64,000 nt of DNA from Thiobius zoothamnicola. GTDB taxonomy: Bacteria > Pseudomonadota > Gammaproteobacteria > Chromatiales > Chromatiaceae. Both the position numbers and the translations under genes were made by a program. The notes under the pieces are model-generated. The model had not been told where the DNA came from and did no database searches. It saw nothing but the letters and a program-made list of their open reading frames with translations. The DNA lies in the NCBI GenBank assembly GCA_963678215.1, contig OY782758.1, positions 1,984,001-2,048,000 of the forward strand, written 5' to 3'. The first letter of the stretch is position 1. Every line of letters begins with the position of its first letter. This document shows, in pieces, positions 25,954-32,911 of the stretch.

Positions 25954-26556
25954 TCATAGGGTCGTGTTTAATGCGGCGACCAATTGGTGTAATGCTTGTC
26001 CTCGGTGACTTAGCGCATTTTTGTGTTCGGCTGGCAGTTCAGCCGAACAAGTTTGTTCGCTGGCCACCCAAAACAAAGGGTCATAACCAAAACCGTTTGC
26101 GCCGCGTTCTTCACGCAAAATGCGTCCCTCCCAAGTGCCTTGGCAAATCAGGGGAGTCGGATCATGAGGGTGTTGCAAGTACACAATCACACATTGAAAA
26201 CGCGCCCCACGTCGCTCATCTGGCACGTCCGCCAAAGCGGCTAATAACTTGCGATTATTAGCGGCATCGTCGCCATGCGCTCCGGCATAACGTGCGGAAT
26301 AAATGCCGGGTTCACCGCATAATGCATCAACTTCAAGGCCAGAGTCATCTGCAATCGCTGGCAAGCCGCTATGCTGAGCGGCATGGCGTGCTTTAATGAT
26401 GGCGTTCTCCACAAAAGTCAAACCGGTTTCTGCCACGTCCGGTACATTAAACGCGGATTGAGGTGTTACCTCTATCGCGCATCCGGCCAGTAAAGCGGTG
26501 AATTCGCGCAATTTACCCGGATTACCACTGGCTAATACGATGCGTTGATTTGGCAT
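25954..26556 (-). CDS. rdgB: Non-canonical purine NTP pyrophosphatase
   Basis: RdgB/HAM1 (200 residues) hydrolyses ITP, dITP and XTP to monophosphates, cleaning the nucleotide pool. LASGNPGKLREFTALL at the N-terminus, ADDSGLEVDALCGEPGIYSARYAG and GFGYDPLFWV, FSHRGQAL-like HRGQALHQL at the C-terminus are diagnostic. It follows rph by three bases, the common rph-rdgB pairing. Confidence 0.94.
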   Translation of the reverse strand: MPNQRIVLASGNPGKLREFTALLAGCAIEVTPQSAFNVPDVAETGLTFVENAIIKARHAAQHSGLPAIADDSGLEVDALCGEPGIYSARYAGAHGDDAANNRKLLAALADVPDERRGARFQCVIVYLQHPHDPTPLICQGTWEGRILREERGANGFGYDPLFWVASEQTCSAELPAEHKNALSHRGQALHQLVAALNTTL

Positions 26557-26559
26557 GCT

Positions 26560-27282
26560 TCAGGCTCCGTGTATAGCGGCTTGTTGCGCCGTAATAATCT
26601 GCCGGATGCCTGATTTGGCCAGCGCAAGCATGCTTTGCATCGCGGACTCGTCAAATGGAGCGCCCTCTGCGGTGCCTTGTATTTCAATGAAATGCCCGAT
26701 GTCATCCATCACGATATTCATATCCGTTTCAGCGCAGGTGTCTTCGGCATAATCCAGATCAAGCACCGGTTCACCCTGATAAATGCCGACGGAAACGGCA
26801 GCGACATTCCGTCGTATCGGGTTTTCAGTGAGTTCGCCGGTTTGTAAAAGCGCATTAACCGCATCCAGTAATGCGACAAAAGCGCCTGAAATGGATGCTG
26901 TGCGGGTGCCCCCGTCGGCTTGAATCACATCACAATCTAAGGTGATTGTGCGCGGACCTAATTTTTCCAAATCAATTGCCGTGCGTAACGAGCGGCCAAT
27001 CAAACGTTGGATTTCCTGCGTGCGGCCACCTTGCTTGCCGCGCGCCGCTTCACGTCCCATACGGTCATGCGTGGAGCGTGGCAACATGCCGTATTCAGCC
27101 GTTAGCCAGCCACGCTCCTGGCCTTTCATCCACCTCGGTTGGCGGTTCTCCAGGCTCGCCGTACAAATAACCTGGGTATCACCAAAACTGACTAACACTG
27201 AACCTTCAGCGTGTTTCGTGTAATGGCGGACAAAATTCATACGGCGCATTTCATCGGGCGCGCGTCCACTGGGTCTCATCAT
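26560..27282 (-). CDS. rph: Ribonuclease PH
   Basis: RNase PH trims the 3' ends of tRNA precursors with phosphate. Family motifs MRPSGRAPDEMR, HAEGSVLVSFGDTQVICTAS, GWLTAEYGMLPRSTHDRMGREA, QEIQRLIGRSLR and the phosphate-site CDVIQADGGTRTASISG are present. The ORF is open to 27318, but homologues begin at MRPSGR, so I place the start at the ATG pair at 27282/27279 (240 residues). Divergent from yicC across a short gap. Confidence 0.94.
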   Translation of the reverse strand: MMRPSGRAPDEMRRMNFVRHYTKHAEGSVLVSFGDTQVICTASLENRQPRWMKGQERGWLTAEYGMLPRSTHDRMGREAARGKQGGRTQEIQRLIGRSLRTAIDLEKLGPRTITLDCDVIQADGGTRTASISGAFVALLDAVNALLQTGELTENPIRRNVAAVSVGIYQGEPVLDLDYAEDTCAETDMNIVMDDIGHFIEIQGTAEGAPFDESAMQSMLALAKSGIRQIITAQQAAIHGA

Positions 27283-27349
27283 CGTATCGGGTACTGCAAA
27301 AAAGCCGCTATCATACAAGCTTTAATGCAATGCCATAAGGTGACTATCC

Positions 27350-28216
27350 ATGATTCGCAGCATGACCGCTTTTGCTCGTAACCAAGCCAGCCGTCCTGAG
27401 GGTGAATTTATCTGGGAGCTTCGCAGTGTGAATCACCGCTATTTGGAAATGGCGATTCGCGTGCCGGAAGAACTGCGTTCCATGGAGCCTAAAATACGGG
27501 AACGTCTTCAACAGCGCCTCAAACGCGGCAGAGTCGATGTCAATTTCCGTTTTACCGCCAGCGCTAACCCGCAGACCTCCTTGCAAATTGACCAAGATCT
27601 GTTGCAACAACTCTTTGCCGCTGCTCAACGGATACAACAGCAGATGCCCCAGGCTGCCATGCCGGGTGTCGCTGATCTGCTGCGTTGGCCAGGTGTTTTG
27701 GAAAGTCCGCCGCAAAACATTGAAACGCTTCAAGCAACCGCGTTAACCCTGTTGGATACCGCGATGGATGAACTGCTCCAAACCCGTGAGCGCGAAGGTC
27801 AGCGGTTAGTTCAGTTGATTGAACAACGTTTAACCGCCATGCGCGAACAAGTCGGGCGCGCCAAACAACGTATTCCTGCTGTGCTTACCGGTGTGCGGGA
27901 ACGGCTCAGCCAACGCCTGCGGGAGATCACTGAGCAGTTGGATCAGGATCGTCTGGAACAGGAAATGGTGATGCTTGCTCAACGCCTGGATATTGATGAA
28001 GAAATGGACCGACTCCATACCCATCTGGATGAAGTGCAACGCAATTTGCAAAAAAATGAACCGGTCGGACGCCGGTTGGACTTCCTCATGCAGGAACTGA
28101 ACCGTGAAGCCAACACATTAGGCTCGAAGTCCATTGATACTGAAACCACTGCGGCGTCCTTGGAAATGAAAGTGCTCATCGAACAAATGCGTGAGCAGAT
28201 TCAAAATATAGAATGA
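27350..28216 (+). CDS. yicC: YicC-family endoribonuclease
   Basis: The 288-residue protein begins MIRSMTAFARNQA and has NHRYLEMAIRVPEELRSMEP, MLAQRLDIDEEMDRLHTHLD and the C-terminal GRRLDFLMQELNREANTLGSKS, hallmarks of YicC. YicC proteins are RNases implicated in small-RNA turnover and stress adaptation. Divergence from rph and rdgB is the standard arrangement; gmk, often downstream, is replaced here by an accessory region. Confidence 0.92.
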   Translation: MIRSMTAFARNQASRPEGEFIWELRSVNHRYLEMAIRVPEELRSMEPKIRERLQQRLKRGRVDVNFRFTASANPQTSLQIDQDLLQQLFAAAQRIQQQMPQAAMPGVADLLRWPGVLESPPQNIETLQATALTLLDTAMDELLQTREREGQRLVQLIEQRLTAMREQVGRAKQRIPAVLTGVRERLSQRLREITEQLDQDRLEQEMVMLAQRLDIDEEMDRLHTHLDEVQRNLQKNEPVGRRLDFLMQELNREANTLGSKSIDTETTAASLEMKVLIEQMREQIQNIE

Positions 28217-28353
28217 TTTTTCAGGTTATTTAGATTGGATCACCTCGGTTTTACCGGAGTGTAGAGGTCTAATAATCTCGCACCACTACAAACCTATTCA
28301 GGGACATTTCATCTTGGATGAGACTAGATGTTCTAGTGTAAAATTCGTTACAG

Positions 28354-28359
28354 TATAAT
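28354..28359 (+). promoter_or_regulatory. Consensus -10 box before the RHH gene
   Basis: TATAAT in an AT-rich stretch; the sequence 17 bases upstream (TTCTAG) is a poor -35. It points toward the small ribbon-helix-helix gene. Nothing else is recognisable in the ~250 bases after yicC. Confidence 0.3.
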
Positions 28360-28465
28360 GATATTGTTTTTACTATTTCAGGATTTAGCCGTGGATAAAA
28401 CTATCAACTAAAGACAGAAGAAATATCGCGAGAAAATCACTACAGGTGAAAAAAAGAGGCTTCAG

Positions 28466-28603
28466 GTGATTATTAATCGAAATGAAGCTGAACAGTTGGA
28501 TAAGATTTGTTTGATAGACGGCATTACTAAAACAGATTTCATATGTAACGCAATTAAGACGTGTTATCAAAAACATAACTTGGAGGTCAATTCGTGGGAG
28601 TAA
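28466..28603 (+). CDS. Small ribbon-helix-helix protein
   Basis: The frame KKRLQVIINRNEAEQLDKICLIDGITKTDFI is a CopG/MetJ-type ribbon-helix-helix: a short basic strand then two helices. A GTG at 28466 gives 45 residues, but the frame is open about 17 codons further upstream to an in-frame TAA, so the true start is unclear and the 5' end may be lost. It overlaps the next fragment by ten bases. Possibly the control protein or antitoxin of the former island. Confidence 0.45.
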   Translation: MIINRNEAEQLDKICLIDGITKTDFICNAIKTCYQKHNLEVNSWE

Positions 28604-28911
28604 ATCGTGACAAAGTAGACCTGTGGAAGGCTGATGTTGCTAGGTCGGTAGATTTCTACAATAACTGGTTCATGACGTTTGTACCCAAAGCCTTCAGGGA
28701 TACTAGAATTGAAACTACTAAACAAGTAGAGCAAGCGCTTCAGTGGACTGAGAATTTAACAAATATTCTCCCTGAAACGCTTCAAAGCTATCCCTCCGTA
28801 TTGCCCATGTTAAGAATGACAACATGTCCACCAATTACACGAGACCGTCTTGTTGGATGTGCAGGGCTTTCCCATTATGCGCCGTTTGTATCTGGTGCAT
28901 TTGAAGGGTAA
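28594..28911 (+). pseudogene. XamI-like restriction endonuclease, N-terminal fragment
   Basis: The frame reads WKADVARSVDFYNNWFMTFV, TTKQVEQALQWTENLTNILPE, SVLPMLRMTTCPPITRDRLVG, which I recognise as the N-terminal part of the XamI restriction endonuclease family. After GCAGLS the reading diverges and stops at 105 residues, where full members have over 250. No methylase gene is present. It is a dead fragment joined to a LysR-type fragment in another frame. Confidence 0.5.
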
Positions 28912-29014
28912 GGAGCTGTCACTCATCGCCCAGGAGTTTTTAAGCTTTGCTCTCAAAATCGATCCTTGTATTCAACGCATGAGAACACTGTGGCCAGGGG
29001 TGTTTGCTAAATAA
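28877..29014 (+). pseudogene. LysR-type regulator, C-terminal fragment
   Basis: A 45-codon frame reads LYLVHLKGKELSLIAQEFLSF, matching the very C-terminus of CbbR/CysB-like LysR regulators (usually ..YVVHPKGKRLS..AQAFLDFL). It begins where the XamI-like frame loses homology and ends in the first codons of the following ATPase fragment. The junctions imply a deletion that fused three unrelated genes. Confidence 0.45.
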
Positions 29015-30404
29015 AGACTATAAAGCCTTTCAGGATAGGCTTGTGAAAGCTGATGACTGGCTTTCCAGTCAATATACCCAAACTCCAGCTCTTCCTGCGG
29101 GAAGTGATTTTTACGAGGAATTAAAAAAGGAATACAGTGAAGCATGCACTGCTTTGGAAGAAGCGACAACTAACCTGAACAAGGAAATATCAGCTTGGCA
29201 TACTGCTCTGAAAGAGAAGACAGGAAATCCACTTGAAACAGGTCTTGCGGTTGAAGCCATCAATGAATCCTCAATAAAGGCTTTCAATGATGCTATGGCT
29301 GCGATTAGTGCAACTGTAGACAAACACAATCACAAGTCAGCCAACTTCAAAGAGGAAACTGATAAAGCCAAGAAACAGCTTGAGCTTCATTACGCGACTA
29401 TGGAAGTTAAGACTTTTGGCTATCACGATAAGAAAAAGGAAGTTATTGACCGTACAGAAAAAAATAGCGACTTGAACAAGACCATAACAGATCGAAATGC
29501 CGAGATTCTAGCCCTCGAAAATTCACTATCAAATGAAGGTTTGGGAGCAGATCAGTTTAACGAATCATTGCACAAATTTCTTGGTCGCAGCGACTTAACT
29601 CTTCGTTTTAATCAAATTAAAAAGGGCTATGAAATACTTCGTAATAATTCTGATTCCGTTGACGGAAATTTGAGCGAAGGCGAAAAAACAGCTATTGCGT
29701 TTGTTTATTTCATTACAAAGCTGAAAGAAAACGACAATGATATTGAAGAGACAATCGTTGTCGTAGATGATCCCATTTCAAGTTTTGATTCAAATCACCT
29801 TTTTCATGCGTATTCATTTATGAAAATGAATTGTGAAAAGGCCAAGCAACTGTTTGTACTTACCCACAATTTCACGTTCTTTAAGCTGGTACGCGACTGG
29901 ATCACACGTAAGAATAAAAAAGACAATCAAAATATTGCTAATTTTTATGTCGTTAAGGCAAATAATGCGCAGCCAAGATCAGCAATATTTGCGAATGCTG
30001 AAGCGGCGTTGACGCTCTACGGATCAGAATATCACTATATCTTTTCTCGGCTGTTTTCATTGATGAATCAGCAAACCCTTGATACAGACGATCATTTTCT
30101 TGCAGCTAATCTTTCGCGCAAGCTACTTGAGGCTTTTCTCTCGTTTAAGTTTCCTAGAAGCAGGGGCAATTTTGCTAACTTATTCAATGTGGCTGTTGCA
30201 GCCAGTCAAAACCCAGAAGATGAAAGTAAAGAGAAGATAAGGAAATTCATCAATCAATACTCCCATAATGATCTTATTGCAACCAATGAGGACTTTGTTG
30301 AAAACCTGATTGGCGAAAGCGGTGCCGTAATTTTAGATATTTTTGACTGGATAAAAGGGCTAGACGAAGGACACTTCAATGAGATGCTAGACATTGTATC
30401 ATAA
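29004..30404 (+). CDS. SMC/RloC-like ATPase, N-terminally truncated
   Basis: The frame (TTG start, 466 residues) has a coiled-coil first half (about 10-200: FKEETDKAKKQLELHYATM, NSDLNKTITDRNAEILALEN), then the ABC signature GNLSEGEKTAIAFVYFI, Walker B with IVVVDDPISSFD and the H-loop LFVLTHNFTF. This is the C-terminal half of an AAA_13/RloC-type ATPase, a family that includes phage-defence anticodon nucleases. Walker A and the N-terminal lobe are missing, so ATP hydrolysis is impossible and the gene is probably inactive. AT-rich, with an island-like codon usage. Confidence 0.65.
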   Translation: MLNKDYKAFQDRLVKADDWLSSQYTQTPALPAGSDFYEELKKEYSEACTALEEATTNLNKEISAWHTALKEKTGNPLETGLAVEAINESSIKAFNDAMAAISATVDKHNHKSANFKEETDKAKKQLELHYATMEVKTFGYHDKKKEVIDRTEKNSDLNKTITDRNAEILALENSLSNEGLGADQFNESLHKFLGRSDLTLRFNQIKKGYEILRNNSDSVDGNLSEGEKTAIAFVYFITKLKENDNDIEETIVVVDDPISSFDSNHLFHAYSFMKMNCEKAKQLFVLTHNFTFFKLVRDWITRKNKKDNQNIANFYVVKANNAQPRSAIFANAEAALTLYGSEYHYIFSRLFSLMNQQTLDTDDHFLAANLSRKLLEAFLSFKFPRSRGNFANLFNVAVAASQNPEDESKEKIRKFINQYSHNDLIATNEDFVENLIGESGAVILDIFDWIKGLDEGHFNEMLDIVS

Positions 30405-30577
30405 GCAGTAATTCGTTTGAGTGAATGGGTAAACTACTCGTAGAGTAGAAAAAGTGGTGGCAGAAACGGTGGCAGATGAATGAAAAGAAGCCAACTTGGA
30501 TATTAATATTTTGAGAAATTCATTATTGATGATTCGCACGTAATAATAAGACGACAAATCAGTCGCAGGTATTCGCA

Positions 30578-31213
30578 ATGATCCCACTTGAATCAGTTGC
30601 AACCTTCATTATTGCATCCGCTTTGCTGAGCATTGCGCCTGGCCCGGATAATATTTTCGTCCTGACCCAATCAGCACTTTATGGCAAAAAATCCGGTATT
30701 TTAGTCATGCTTGGGCTGTGTACTGGCTTAATCGTTCATACTGCCGCTGTAGCCTTTGGCGTGGCGGCTATTTTCCAAACCTCAGTCGTCGCCTTCACTT
30801 TGTTGAAGGCAGTGGGGGCCATCTACCTGCTGTACTTGGCTTGGCAGGCATTTCGCGCGTCGGTAAGTCCGCTTGCCGCATCTCAATCCAATGCGCGCTC
30901 GAGCGGTGATTTGTATCGGCGCGGCATTATCATGAACATCACCAATCCGAAAGTATCCATTTTTTTCCTGGCATTTCTGCCGCAATTTGCTGCGCCTGAC
31001 TATGGCGCTTTAGCTCCGCAGATATTTTTACTTGGTGCGATATTCATCGGTGTCGCGTTAGTCATTTTTAGTGGGATAGCGCTATTGGCGGGCGCGTTGG
31101 GTGCTTGGTTGAATCACTCGCCGAAAGCGCAGATCTATTTGAATCGCATAGCTGGTGTGGTGTTTACCGGGTTGGCGTTGAAGCTAATGACTGCTGGTAT
31201 AGCAGCAGAGTAG
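30578..31213 (+). CDS. LysE/RhtB-family amino-acid exporter
   Basis: The 211-residue membrane protein shows the LysE N-terminus IASALLSIAPGPDNIFVLTQ, GLCTGLIVHTAAVAFGVAA and KAVGAIYLLYLAWQAFR, then NITNPKVSIFFLAFLPQF, with about six hydrophobic segments. Family members export lysine, threonine, homoserine or related compounds; the substrate cannot be told. It ends 284 bases before the actin gene on the same strand, with no clear terminator, so read-through into the actin unit cannot be excluded. Confidence 0.87.
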   Translation: MIPLESVATFIIASALLSIAPGPDNIFVLTQSALYGKKSGILVMLGLCTGLIVHTAAVAFGVAAIFQTSVVAFTLLKAVGAIYLLYLAWQAFRASVSPLAASQSNARSSGDLYRRGIIMNITNPKVSIFFLAFLPQFAAPDYGALAPQIFLLGAIFIGVALVIFSGIALLAGALGAWLNHSPKAQIYLNRIAGVVFTGLALKLMTAGIAAE

Positions 31214-31381
31214 GGGTGAGAAAATAAGTTGCTGGTCAGCCTCGGATAATTTGCCTTCGGGTATGTCTTGGAAAGTTCGTTCGGTCATCAATGTCTGGCG
31301 TTTAGTGGATGATAGGCGGGTTCCCTTTCTTCACTGGCTCGGGGTGGTCACTCAAGCGCAAATCAGGACGAATGGCAGGTT

Positions 31382-31483
31382 ATGTTTCCCAATCTATATG
31401 GATCATATTATGATTTCCCAGATCCTGTCGCTAGACAGCGCTTGGCGTTGGAAAGTCAGGTTTCAAAACATATTTCTAAATAA
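31382..31483 (+). CDS. Small ORF directly upstream of actin
   Basis: ATG 31382 opens a 33-codon frame (MFPNLYGSYYDFPDPVARQR...) whose TAA ends 14 bases before the actin ATG and just before its ribosome site. The frame is open about 20 codons upstream as well. I recognise no family. It could be a leader peptide coupling translation to actin or simply chance; the actin -35/-10 candidate lies within it, which argues against a shared transcript. Confidence 0.25.
   Translation: MFPNLYGSYYDFPDPVARQRLALESQVSKHISK
31448..31476 (+). promoter_or_regulatory. Candidate promoter of the actin-thymosin unit
   Basis: TTGGAA (31448-31453), 17 bases, TATTTC (31471-31476), 21 bases before the actin start codon. 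Both boxes are imperfect, and the leader would be very short. Confidence 0.3.
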
Positions 31484-31497
31484 ACCCCGGAGGATTT

Positions 31498-32568
31498 ATG
31501 AGTCATCAGGCGATTGTGATTGATGCGGGTTCTGGCATGGTCAAAGCTGGATTTGCTGGCGATGATGCGCCAAAGGTGGTTTTTCCTTCCATCGTCGGTT
31601 ATGCGAAAGATGGCACCCGTTATGTCGGAGATGAGGCACAGAAAAGGATCGGTTTGCTTAACATGAAAAGACCTGTCCAGCATGGGATTGTGCAGGACTG
31701 GGATCATTTTGAGCTATTGCTCGGTCATGCGTTTGATCAGTTGGGGGTTGATCCTGCGGGGCGGGCTGTATTGTTGACCGAAGCGCCGTTGAATCCCAAA
31801 GCCAACCGCGAAAGAATGACCCGGATGTGTTTCGAGACGTTTAAAGTCTCTGGCATGTATGTCGCCATCCAGGCCGTGCTGGCGCTGTATGCGAGTGGTC
31901 GAACCACGGGTATCGTGCTGGATTCCGGGTATGGGGTTTCTCATACGGTGCCGATCTACGAAGGATATGCTTTGCCACATGCGATTATCCGGTTGGATCT
32001 GGCCGGTGTGGATTTAACGGATTATCTGGCGCAGTTGTTAAACGAAGCCGGGCATGGTTTCCATACCCAATCGGAGCTTGAAGTCGTTCGTGACATCAAG
32101 GAAAAATTGGGTTACGTCGCACTGGATTTTGAGGCGGAGAAGGGGGCTGGCAAAACATACTCATTGCCTAACGGGAGTGATATTACGGTTGAAAGTGAAC
32201 GCTTCCGTTGCCCGGAAACTTTGTTCCAACCGGCTTTCATTGGCATGGAGTCTGCCGGGATACATGAGACGACCTATAACTCCATTATGAAGTGTGATGT
32301 GGATATCCGTAAGGATTTGTACGCCAATACTGTGCTGAGCGGTGGAACCACCTTATTCCCCGGCATTGCAGATCGGATGCAAAAGGAAATCAGCGCTTTG
32401 GCACCACCGACGATGAAAATTAAAATCATCGCGCCACCTGAGCGTAAATATTCTGTCTGGATTGGCGGCTCTATCCTGGCGTCATTGTCAACATTCCAGC
32501 AAATGTGGATCAGTGAATCGGAATATGATGACAGCGGACCGAGCATCGTGCATCGGAAATGTTTCTAA
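31498..32568 (+). CDS. Eukaryote-type actin
   Basis: The 356-residue protein is conventional actin, not MreB, ParM or FtsA. It starts IDAGSGMVKAGFAGDDAPK and ends WISESEYDDSGPSIVHRKCF, the canonical actin C-terminus. From Glu234 to the end I count 12 differences in 123 positions from vertebrate beta-actin as I remember it; overall roughly two thirds are identical. Retained: Asp9, Ser12 and Lys16 (actin D11, S14, K18), Gln125 and His149 (Q137, H161 of the hydrolysis site), Asp142 (D154), the GGTT nucleotide loop and hydrophobic plug region. Changed: actin residues 37-52 (D-loop, subdomain 2) are replaced by seven residues, a net loss of nine; seven residues are lost in subdomain 4; Asp157 is Tyr145; Asn12 is Ala10. 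GGAGG lies five bases before the ATG, there are no introns, and no signal peptide. A beta-thymosin gene follows. Acquired from a eukaryote (inference). Confidence 0.95.
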   Translation: MSHQAIVIDAGSGMVKAGFAGDDAPKVVFPSIVGYAKDGTRYVGDEAQKRIGLLNMKRPVQHGIVQDWDHFELLLGHAFDQLGVDPAGRAVLLTEAPLNPKANRERMTRMCFETFKVSGMYVAIQAVLALYASGRTTGIVLDSGYGVSHTVPIYEGYALPHAIIRLDLAGVDLTDYLAQLLNEAGHGFHTQSELEVVRDIKEKLGYVALDFEAEKGAGKTYSLPNGSDITVESERFRCPETLFQPAFIGMESAGIHETTYNSIMKCDVDIRKDLYANTVLSGGTTLFPGIADRMQKEISALAPPTMKIKIIAPPERKYSVWIGGSILASLSTFQQMWISESEYDDSGPSIVHRKCF

Positions 32569-32637
32569 ATCGTGTCGTCAAGCGGCTTCGTTTCGCTTGT
32601 TGCTGTTTTCTTGTCTATAGCTTGAGAGGATTTAACC

Positions 32638-32790
32638 ATGCCAGACAAACTGGATTTATCCGAACTGATGTCGTTCGATAAAAGCGCCTTGCAAAAAGCG
32701 CAAACCGATGAGAAAAATTCTTTGCCGACGCAAGCGGTGATTGAAGAAGAAAAGCGGCAGGGAGGCGGTTCTTCGGACTCGACGCCGTAG
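32638..32790 (+). CDS. Beta-thymosin-like actin-binding peptide
   Basis: A 50-codon gene (MPDKLDLSELMSFDKSALQK, then AQTDEKNSLPTQAVIEEEKR and a Gly/Ser tail). Aligned without gaps to human thymosin beta-4 from memory, 22 of 44 residues match: DK at 3-4, FDKS at 13-16, Leu18, Lys20, Thr23, EKN at 25-27, LP at 29-30, IE at 35-36, EK at 38-39. These are the N-terminal helix, the LKKTET actin-binding core (here LQKAQT) and the C-terminal helix. Beta-thymosins sequester ATP-actin monomers 1:1. GAGAGGA sits seven bases before the ATG, 69 bases after actin, same strand. A short hairpin (32579-32599) lies in the gap. Pairing with actin makes chance similarity implausible. Confidence 0.92.
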   Translation: MPDKLDLSELMSFDKSALQKAQTDEKNSLPTQAVIEEEKRQGGGSSDSTP

Positions 32791-32811
32791 CGGGGAGGGG
32801 AAAAGCCAACT

Positions 32812-32843
32812 ATGGCAACAGGGTGGATTTATCCTGTTGCCAT
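32812..32843 (+). terminator. Hairpin terminator after the thymosin gene
   Basis: ATGGCAACAGG (32812-32822) and CCTGTTGCCAT (32833-32843) form a perfect 11-bp stem with a 10-base loop. No T-run follows on either strand, so it may be an imperfect or bidirectional terminator between the convergent thymosin and fusA genes. Confidence 0.6.
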
Positions 32844-32911
32844 CAAATCCGCTGCGTCAATGCGCCGATGGGTTGTTGATTTCCCATTTGCTGGCGCTTG
32901 GCGCAAGCTGG

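Noticed and set aside
31251..31523. 90-codon open frame overlapping the actin start
   Set aside because: It overlaps the actin coding sequence in another frame and resembles no protein.
31498..32568. Actin-like gene as MreB, ParM or another ordinary bacterial actin homologue
   Set aside because: The whole C-terminal third and the extreme end SGPSIVHRKCF are those of eukaryotic actin; bacterial homologues do not keep these.
31498..32790. Actin/thymosin segment as eukaryotic contamination joined in assembly
   Set aside because: It has bacterial ribosome sites, no introns, neighbour-like codon use, compact spacing and a prokaryotic terminal hairpin. I cannot exclude it fully without reads.
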